Source: Bacteroidota bacterium
Lineage (GTDB): Bacteria; Bacteroidota; Bacteroidia; Bacteroidales; Prolixibacteraceae
Reading direction: 5' to 3'
Assembly (NCBI GenBank): GCA_023251435.1
Contig: JAHEYU010000066.1
Coordinates: 1 to 32,582, forward strand
DNA: 32,582 bases
A program made the translations under genes and the position numbers. The notes beneath the pieces are model-generated. The model was not told the DNA's origin. It made no database searches and saw only the letters and a list, made by a program, of their open reading frames with translations. Positions 26,605 through 32,582 of the stretch are shown piece by piece (positions within the stretch are counted from its first letter, which is position 1; each line of letters starts with the position of its first letter).

Positions 26605-27645
26605 ATGAAACGGGTACTTTTCGGTTGTTTTCTGCTATTTTTTGTAAGCACCGTTCTTGCACAGGAGCTTAATAAGAGTAATTGGTCGGATACACAATAT
26701 CCCGATTACATCACCAAAATAACCGATTTTGGAGAGCGGGCAGACTGGTCGCACGATGGAAAACGTATTCTGTTTGTAGAGCGTTCTTTTGGCGATGTTT
26801 ACGAATATAATCTCGAAACAAAGAAATACAAACCGCTTACCCACCATTATTTTCACGGAGGTTATGTGCGTGCCCATTACCTTAGCAATGGCGACATTCT
26901 TCTGTCTGGCGTCAAAGATTTTCCGGGCGAAGATTGGAAAGAAGCACGCTTTCGTTTAGCCGAATTATGGGTGTTGGATAAAAATCTTGATAAACCAGCC
27001 GAACGTTTGGGCGAATATTGCTGGGAAGGTCCTGGCGTTTCGCGCACCCAGCTAAAAATTGCATGGGCACAGCATCATGGTTTGTACCCCGAAAGCATAA
27101 GATATTACAATCTGTGGGTGGGCGAATTGGATTATTCATCTGGAAAACCAGTTATTGTAAATCAAAAAGTTGTGCTTGATAATCAACGTGAAGGAATAAA
27201 GGGTATGGTTATCGAGCCACAGAATTTTATCCCCGACAACGAAAATGAACTCACTGTTCAGTTGTATAACAATTGTGATGTTTATGGCTTAAACCTGCAA
27301 AACGGGGCATTGGTAAATTATTCAAAAGCCCCTGAAAATTACGATGAGCCTGAAGGAATTTTCCCCGACGGAAAATATACCCTTGTTGAAAGCAGCAGGC
27401 ACAATCAGTCGAATAGCGGTGCAAACATCGATTTATGGAAACTAAAACTCGACCCCGAGAAACCCGAATGGGAAAGGATTACATGGTTTAACGAAGTCGG
27501 TATTTACAAAGCATCGAATCCGGTGGTGAGCGATGATGGTAAATACATTGCTTTTCAGGTTACAGGTGCAAAAGAAGTGGCTGGCATTGGCCACGGTATT
27601 TACATTCTGGATTTGGAAAAATGGAAAAAATCGAACAAGAAATAA
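26605..27645 (+). CDS. Secreted TolB/WD40-like beta-propeller protein
   Basis: This 346-residue protein has a signal peptide (about 1-19, ends TVLAQ). The mature part shows repeated blade motifs of the PD40/TolB type: ADWSHDGKRILFVE, FPDGKYTLVES and VVSDDGKYIAFQV. His-rich spots (THHYFHGG, AWAQHHG, SSRHNQS) might bind a metal, as in the propeller lyases of family PL22, but this is not established. Other possibilities are a glycan-binding or scaffold protein. It sits between two putative glycosidase genes in what appears to be one operon. Confidence 0.68.
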   Translation: MKRVLFGCFLLFFVSTVLAQELNKSNWSDTQYPDYITKITDFGERADWSHDGKRILFVERSFGDVYEYNLETKKYKPLTHHYFHGGYVRAHYLSNGDILLSGVKDFPGEDWKEARFRLAELWVLDKNLDKPAERLGEYCWEGPGVSRTQLKIAWAQHHGLYPESIRYYNLWVGELDYSSGKPVIVNQKVVLDNQREGIKGMVIEPQNFIPDNENELTVQLYNNCDVYGLNLQNGALVNYSKAPENYDEPEGIFPDGKYTLVESSRHNQSNSGANIDLWKLKLDPEKPEWERITWFNEVGIYKASNPVVSDDGKYIAFQVTGAKEVAGIGHGIYILDLEKWKKSNKK

Positions 27646-27675
27646 TATTTAGCGAATCTGTATAAATTGATGGCA

Positions 27676-29220
27676 ATGAATAAATACAAGACATTTGCTA
27701 CCCGGATAGTTGTTTCATTGATTATGGTTTTCTGTGCTTTTTCAGATGCAGTTGCCCAAAATAATTCTGAATCAAAACACACGGAAAATGCCGGGGCCAA
27801 AAAATTTCGTCTGATTGTTCTTGCCGACATGGGAAACGAACCCGATGAAATGCAGCAAATCGCCCATCTGCTGATGTATAACAACGAGTTGGAACTGGAG
27901 GGTTTAATTGCTGTTACTGGTATATGGCTTAGACCAGATTTCGATGGACCAGCTTACCGAAGGCAGCTTCATCCCCAACTTTTTGATTCGCTGATAAACG
28001 GGTACAGCAAAGTCTTTCAAAACCCGAAATTGCATGCCAGTGGCTGGCACACGCCCGAATACCTTAAAAGTATTGTAAAAACCGGGCAGATAAATTTTGG
28101 GATTGACGATGTTGGCGAAGGAAAAACGAGTCCGGGTTCGCGGTTAATAACTGAAGCGGTTTTGAAAAATGATTCAAGACCGGTTTACATTGTGGTGAAT
28201 GCCGGTGCCAACACACTTGCACAGGCTATTTTTGATTACCGGAAATCACATTCCAAACAAGAACTTGACTCCTTTATTTCGAAATTGATTGTTTTTGACA
28301 ATGGCGGTCAGGACGATACCGGGGCATGGATAGTTAAAAATTTCCCCGAAATTCATTGGATACGAAGTAACAACCAGAAAAATGCTTACGCGGGGAATAC
28401 GGGTGTAAAAGGAGTAGGAGTTGAAGATTTAGGGCCCTGGGCATGGAAACCTTATCCGAATACTGTGGAGGGAACGCATCTTTGGGCAAAGGAACATATT
28501 CAAACCAACCACGGTGCGCTGGGTGAATTGTACCCCGACAGGTTTGACATCGGACGCTTGCATTTTATGGAAGGTGGAGGTACAATTCCTTGGACTGGCC
28601 TTATAAATACTTCACTTTACGACCCGATGCATCCGTCATGGGGAGGTTTTAGCGGAAGATATACTTCGGTCAAGGTGAAAAATGTGCTTTCGGTTTATCC
28701 AACAATTGCAAAACGCGAAAAGGAAGAATTTGGTGGTTTTGCAGTTTTTGCTGACACCAGCGACGTTTGGATCGACCCCGATGACGGGAAAATATACAAC
28801 AACATAAATACCCCGGTTCACCGCTGGCGACAGGTTTTGTTCGATGATTTTAAATGCCGGATGGACTGGTGTGTTCAGCCCTGGGAAAAAGCCAATCACA
28901 ATCCGGTTGCTGCAATAAATGGCGATAGTGAGGAAAAAATTCATTTTTTGAAGGTGAAAGCAGGTGGAAAAATAACCTTGGATGCATCTGCTTCTTCTGA
29001 TCCTGATGGAGAAAAATTAGAATATAAATGGTGGGTTTATCCCGAATCGGGTACATATCTTGAAAAGGTGAACCTGGGAAAATCCAACAAAGCAAAAGTT
29101 AAATTTTCAGTCCCTGCCGATGCGTCTGGTAAAACCATTCATCTGATTCTTGAAATTAGAGATAACAACAAAATTGCAAACCTTTCAGATTTTCGGCGGG
29201 TAGTTTGTGAGATTGAATGA
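27676..29220 (+). CDS. DUF1593/Sde182-type nucleoside-hydrolase-like protein
   Basis: This is a secreted protein of 514 residues from the ATG at 27676; a TTG at 27667 and an ATG at 27670 are in frame but only lengthen the n-region. The signal peptide ends DAVAQ. The N-terminal domain starts RLIVLADMGNEPDEMQQIAHLLMY, the metal-binding loop form of the DUF1593 family, with YIVVNAGANTLAQAI and LIVFDNGGQDDTGAW following. The C-terminal domain (about 415-514: KITLDASASSDPDGEKLEY) is the immunoglobulin-like domain of the cellulose-binding protein Sde182. The biochemical role of the family is poorly known; it is frequent in plant and algal polysaccharide loci. It is the second nucleoside-hydrolase-fold protein in this cluster. 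Confidence 0.85.
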   Translation: MNKYKTFATRIVVSLIMVFCAFSDAVAQNNSESKHTENAGAKKFRLIVLADMGNEPDEMQQIAHLLMYNNELELEGLIAVTGIWLRPDFDGPAYRRQLHPQLFDSLINGYSKVFQNPKLHASGWHTPEYLKSIVKTGQINFGIDDVGEGKTSPGSRLITEAVLKNDSRPVYIVVNAGANTLAQAIFDYRKSHSKQELDSFISKLIVFDNGGQDDTGAWIVKNFPEIHWIRSNNQKNAYAGNTGVKGVGVEDLGPWAWKPYPNTVEGTHLWAKEHIQTNHGALGELYPDRFDIGRLHFMEGGGTIPWTGLINTSLYDPMHPSWGGFSGRYTSVKVKNVLSVYPTIAKREKEEFGGFAVFADTSDVWIDPDDGKIYNNINTPVHRWRQVLFDDFKCRMDWCVQPWEKANHNPVAAINGDSEEKIHFLKVKAGGKITLDASASSDPDGEKLEYKWWVYPESGTYLEKVNLGKSNKAKVKFSVPADASGKTIHLILEIRDNNKIANLSDFRRVVCEIE

Positions 29221-29252
29221 TGTGAAACAATTAAACTTAAATAACTAAAAGA

Positions 29253-31353
29253 ATGAAATAATTACTTCCTATTCTTTTGCCTGTTTTTTTGCTTTTCAGT
29301 GGTCATGCCAACAGCCGCAAAAACTGGATTTGTCATCCATCGATCCGGGTAGTTACGATTCTACATGGTATATCGTGCACCCATGCGTTTTATACAAACC
29401 AACCTCCGTGAAACGGATGCGGCAATGAATGTGGATACCTATGTTCAGTCACTTGTCGATGCTTCAGCAAACGTGGTTTTATTTAATGTTGGCGGAATCA
29501 GGGCATTTTACCCCACGCAGGTTCCATTTCACTATAAATCCCCATACATGAAAGGCGACCTCGTTGATGAGGTTATCCGGAAATTTCATAAAAAAGGGAT
29601 CCGGTTTGTTGCCCGTTTCGATTTCAGCAAGGTTCATGAGTCGGTAGCAGCGCAAAACCCGGATTGGCTTTATGTTGGCACCGATGGGAAAACTGTGAAT
29701 TACAATGGCGAGGTGCATGCCTGTATCAATGGGAGGTATCAGCAGGAGTATGCTTTTAAAATTATGGAGGAAGCCATTACAAAATATCCATTTGATGGGA
29801 TATTCTTTAACAACCCCGGTTTTTCAACGATTGACTACAGCCTTATTGACCATGGAATTTGTCAGTGCCGGAATTGTGCTGAAAAGTTTAAAAATGCCTC
29901 CGGTTTAAATCTGCCGGTTTCTCCAGACCTTAAAAATCCAGTGTACAGGGAATATCGCAAGTGGCAAACATCAGTAATCGAAGAATATACAGCAAGGATG
30001 AAAACTCTTTTTTCCACGCTCAACCCCAAACTTGTTTGGTTTAACCAAGAAGGAGATGTCGATCGTCTGGAATCAGGAACTTCGTTTACTGTAAATACAG
30101 ACTGGAATTATCATGCCACCGAGAATACCAAAAAAGTATTGGATGCCAGATCAGATCAAATGGCTGCCGATACATATAACTACCTGATGGGAATGGATTA
30201 CCGCCACGTAGCCACATCACCAAACATTGGAAGGATTCTTATAGCAGAGCAAATGCTGAACGGTGCCAGCCCTGGAACATATGTAATCGGTACATTGGAA
30301 AACCAGTTGGACAGGGTTTTTCTTCCGGAGTTGAAGGAAATGTACGGGTTTCATAAAACTTATGAAAAGCTATTCACCAACATGGAAAGTGTGGCAAAAG
30401 TTGGCCTGATAATGGGTTCAACAGCCGAATACCGCGGGATCATGAGGATGTTAACTGAGGAACACATCCAGTATCATCTTATTCCCGCTTCGGCTTTGGG
30501 TGCCCCCGGTTTTCCTCGAAACCTGAAGGATTACGAGGCACTCATTCTTGCCAATGTTACTGAAATGGATGAATCCTTGGTAGAAATGTTAGACAATTAT
30601 GTGAGAGCTGGCGGTAAACTGCTCACCACTGGTTTCCCTGGAATTTCTGCAGGAAAAATCAGGCTAAAATGCCTTGGTGTTAGCAATGAGTTTAAGGTAA
30701 TGCCGCGAATGCAGTCAACCTATCTCAACGTTTCACCAAACGATAAGCTGGAGTTGGGGCAAAAAGAGTTTGAAGATTTTGATGTGCTTTTAATGAATTC
30801 TGAATTTTTACAATGCAAAGCAGAAGACAATGCTAAAAGTATGCTGAAACTTGTACCAAATACAATGCACGAACCACCCGAACAATGCTACATTAAGGAG
30901 GATAATGTAACTGATTCTCCGGGCTTGATAGTAACTCAGTTTGGACAGGGTAAGTCCGTTTTTATTCCCTGGCATATTGGTTCGCAATACAACTGGAAGG
31001 GAAACAACGGGCAGCGGGCTCTTTTTCTTGCTTGCCTTAAGAATGTGTTACAAGTTGAAAGCCAGCTCGAAACGGATTGTTCGCCATTAATAGAAATTAC
31101 ACGGATGAGTAACCGGAACAATGCTTTTGAATGGGTTGGGATGATTAATCATTCAGGCCAGCTTGGAGATGGGTTCCGGGAACCGGCACCTTTATTTAAC
31201 AGCACAATAAAGTTTAAACTGCCGAAACCCGTAAAATTGGTGTATTTGGTAAAATCGGGAGAAAATATAGAGTTTAAAAAAGATGGAGATTGGGTGGAAT
31301 GTGCGGTTCCGCAGTTAAACCATTTCGAAATGATACTTTGTCTGTACAAGTAA
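29253..31353 (+). pseudogene. GHL6-like putative glycosidase with broken 5' end
   Basis: The long open part (29365-31353, 662 residues) lacks a signal peptide. Reading upstream in the other frames recovers one: ATG at 29253, then MK-stop-LLPILLPVFLLFSGHA (TAA at 29259-29261), then in a second frame QQPQKLDLSSIDPGSYDSTWY (29309-29371), joining the main frame at RAPMRFIQTNLRETD. So one stop and two frameshifts separate the export signal from the enzyme. The N-terminal half resembles the hypothetical glycosyl hydrolase 6 barrel (VARFDFSKVHES, FDGIFFNNPGF, Cys cluster ICQCRNCAEKF). Residues about 345-560 resemble the Rossmann-like beta-galactosidase trimerization domain (VGLIMGSTAEYRG; YVRAGGKLLTTGFPG). 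An internally started, unexported product may still be made. Sequencing error is an alternative explanation. Confidence 0.7.
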
Positions 31354-31382
31354 TCTAAAAACCGAATTGAAAAAAATAACTA

Positions 31383-31574
31383 TCATGAATTAATCTTTGG
31401 CCGTATTAATTTTTTGGCTGATAATGGCCGGAATTTCATAGTGTTCACATTGTACTCGGTTCTGTTTTCCGGTGCCATGTTAAGCCACGATTGCAACTCT
31501 TCTTTCTGTTGCTTATCCAGCCCGTTGGTAATTTCGAGCGTAATTAAATGGTATATGAATTTCTTTTTTTCCAC
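31383..31574 (-). pseudogene. N-terminal fragment of FecR-type anti-sigma factor
   Basis: This 63-residue reading frame begins MEKKKFIYHLITLEITNGL followed by QQKEELQSWLNMAPENRTEY. This is the typical N-terminal cytoplasmic domain of Bacteroidota FecR anti-sigma factors (leucine-rich helices, then SWL and P-E-N-R). Full-length members have about 300-400 residues with a transmembrane helix and periplasmic FecR domain; none of that is present. After residue 42 the sequence does not look family-like. It lies 87 bp downstream of the sigma gene on the same strand, the normal order. The fragment marks a deletion that also removed any SusC/SusD genes that would usually follow. Confidence 0.65.
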
Positions 31575-31661
31575 TTTACTTGTGCATTTATATTTAGGAC
31601 GTAATTTTTTGAGTTACCCCCTATGCAATTTTAGAAAATATCTGAAGTAAAGTAATCAGAA

Positions 31662-32058
31662 TTATCTGAGAAAGTGAAAAAACTCAAAAAGAGCCAACAA
31701 GGGCAAGTAATCCTTTAGTTCTTCTTTTAAAATATGGAGTGCTTTTGTTATCTGGTTCTCTACTGTTTTCTCAGACAAATTCAACTTCGCGGCAATTTCG
31801 CGGTTTTTAAGTCCATGAAATCGACTTAGTTCAAAAACCTCACGGCAACGTTCAGGTACTTTGTTCAGGCTTTTATTAAAAAGGGTTTCAAGTTCCGATA
31901 AAATATAAGTTTCAAATGATTCATCGGTAAAGTCGTGTTCAACGGTGATTTCCTGGACTTTTATATTTCTGTTTTTTTTTTCGTAGGATATCGAAACATT
32001 TTTTTTTTACGGAGACAAACAGATATGAACGAATAGAAAATTGGATATTTATTGCGCC
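31662..32058 (-). pseudogene. FecI-type ECF sigma factor, frameshifted and interrupted
   Basis: Read on the minus strand, the region encodes sigma region 2 (NIQFSIRSYLFVSVKKKC, FDILRKK) and, in another frame, region 4 (VPERCREVFELSRFHGLKN; REIAAKLNLSEKTVENQITK) with stop at 31662-31664. The two parts are separated by a one-base expansion of an A10 run (T run at 31972-31981 on the + strand): with nine A the protein reads through as RKKNRNIKVQEI. The N-terminal part (about 60 residues) is missing because a group II intron begins at about 32059, immediately before the residues INIQF. Intact relatives partner with FecR anti-sigma factors to control SusC/SusD-type operons in response to glycan. 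Confidence 0.75.
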
Positions 32059-32582
32059 GTGCAAGTCCGAGAGGTGGGGATTACATAAAGCGTATCGACA
32101 TATGAATGAAACACCTCGAAGCAACCCTGCAGGTAACCAATCCTGTCCGGCAAGGTTTAGTCAGCCACCGGAAGCGAGTTTTACATAGTCATCAGAAATG
32201 GTGGCTTGGAGCGTAAACAGCGACTGTTAAAGGTTTACTAATAAGCCTCGAAAGTAATATAAAGTTGAAGCCTTAATTTTTAAATAGGTTGGGGCAACAC
32301 TGAAACTGCGCAGAGACGAGTGGTGGAAGTTCGACCGGGGTCTTGGGGTAGGTCAGAGACAGATTAGGGTAGCACGGGAACACGGGAGAGCCTAACTTCT
32401 CCGCACGAGAAGCGGTAAATAAGGACAAGCCGCACATGAATGGTCCTATCCTGTGAGGTTAATACCAACACCTTACAAGGAGGTAAGAAAAGATTGGTAT
32501 CGCAAGCGGTATCGACACCGAGGGAAACCGAAGGTTAAGAGAAGGAAGAAGGCAGTCTTAACAACTACATAGTACCGATGAA
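32059..32582 (+). mobile_element. Group II intron, 5' RNA region (partial)
   Basis: Gene-free sequence with strong RNA-like character starts at gtgcaagtccgag, close to the GUGYG-type 5' end of group II introns. Short pairings are visible, for example gaggtg near 32070 with cacctc near 32113, and gcttctcgtgcggag-type complementarity around 32391-32416 (cttctccgcacgagaag). No protein frame longer than a few dozen residues exists in the roughly 520 bases. The element interrupts the ECF sigma gene and lies antisense to it. The window ends at accgatgaa, where an ATG (32578-32580) could be the start of the intron-encoded reverse transcriptase. The 3' end is outside the window. The class is not assigned. 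Confidence 0.72.

Noticed and set aside
27667-27669. TTG as start codon of the DUF1593 protein
   Set aside because: ATG codons follow at 27670 and 27676, and the latter gives the most normal signal peptide.
32059-32582. Ribosomal RNA or riboswitch in the last 500 bases
   Set aside because: The sequence lacks recognisable conserved rRNA segments, and its position interrupting a sigma gene fits a group II intron better.
1-32582. CRISPR array, tRNA genes or SusC/SusD transporter genes
   Set aside because: No regularly spaced repeats, no tRNA-like cloverleaf, and no TonB-dependent receptor or SusD-like frame were found anywhere in the window.

Overview
The window looks like a Bacteroidota chromosome, most likely a free-living or marine/sediment Bacteroidales or Marinilabiliales-type organism. 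The evidence is the secretory signal peptides ending in AQ/SQ, a type IX secretion (T9SS) C-terminal sorting domain, remnants of a FecI-type ECF sigma factor and FecR-type anti-sigma factor, and a dense run of secreted carbohydrate-active enzymes. All intact genes lie on the + strand with mostly short gaps (7 to about 120 bp), as in a polysaccharide utilization locus. No SusC/SusD pair is present in the window.

Layout. 1-13675: a GH35-like beta-galactosidase cut by the window start, a secreted beta-sandwich protein of unknown function, a GH106 alpha-L-rhamnosidase, a GH43-CBM6 enzyme, a GH2 beta-galactosidase, a decayed GH43-like remnant, and a 1065-residue modular T9SS cargo protein. 13669-14639: a decayed IS1595-family insertion sequence with clear terminal inverted repeats. 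Its left end supplies the stop codon of the T9SS gene and its right end lies 18 bp from the sulfatase start. 14658-24169: an S1-type sulfatase, a Tat-exported protein of unknown function, a DUF5722-like TIM-barrel protein, a GH99/GH71-like protein with a CBM9-like tail, a CBM9-like/PKD protein, a standalone copy of the unclassified domain found inside the T9SS protein, and a nucleoside-hydrolase-like protein. 24285-31353: a GH20b/GH67/GH115-like protein, a TolB-like propeller, a DUF1593/Sde182-type nucleoside-hydrolase-like protein, and a hypothetical glycosidase (GHL6-like) whose 5' end is broken. 31383-32058 (minus strand): a truncated FecR anti-sigma fragment and a frameshifted ECF sigma factor. 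From about 32059: the 5' RNA part of a probable group II intron inserted in the sigma gene.

How the genes may work together (inference): the rhamnosidase, beta-galactosidases, GH43 and sulfatase point to a sulfated, rhamnose- and galactose-containing plant or algal polysaccharide. Many of the remaining secreted proteins have enzyme-like folds but belong to poorly characterized or unassigned families. The strongest candidate for something undescribed is an approximately 295-residue domain that begins KVG[IV]RP and occurs twice in the window, once alone (22213-23190) and once inside the T9SS protein (residues about 354-648), with collinear conserved carboxylates. The locus also shows decay and mobile-element activity: an IS, a group II intron, three or four broken genes, and loss of most of its local sigma/anti-sigma regulator.
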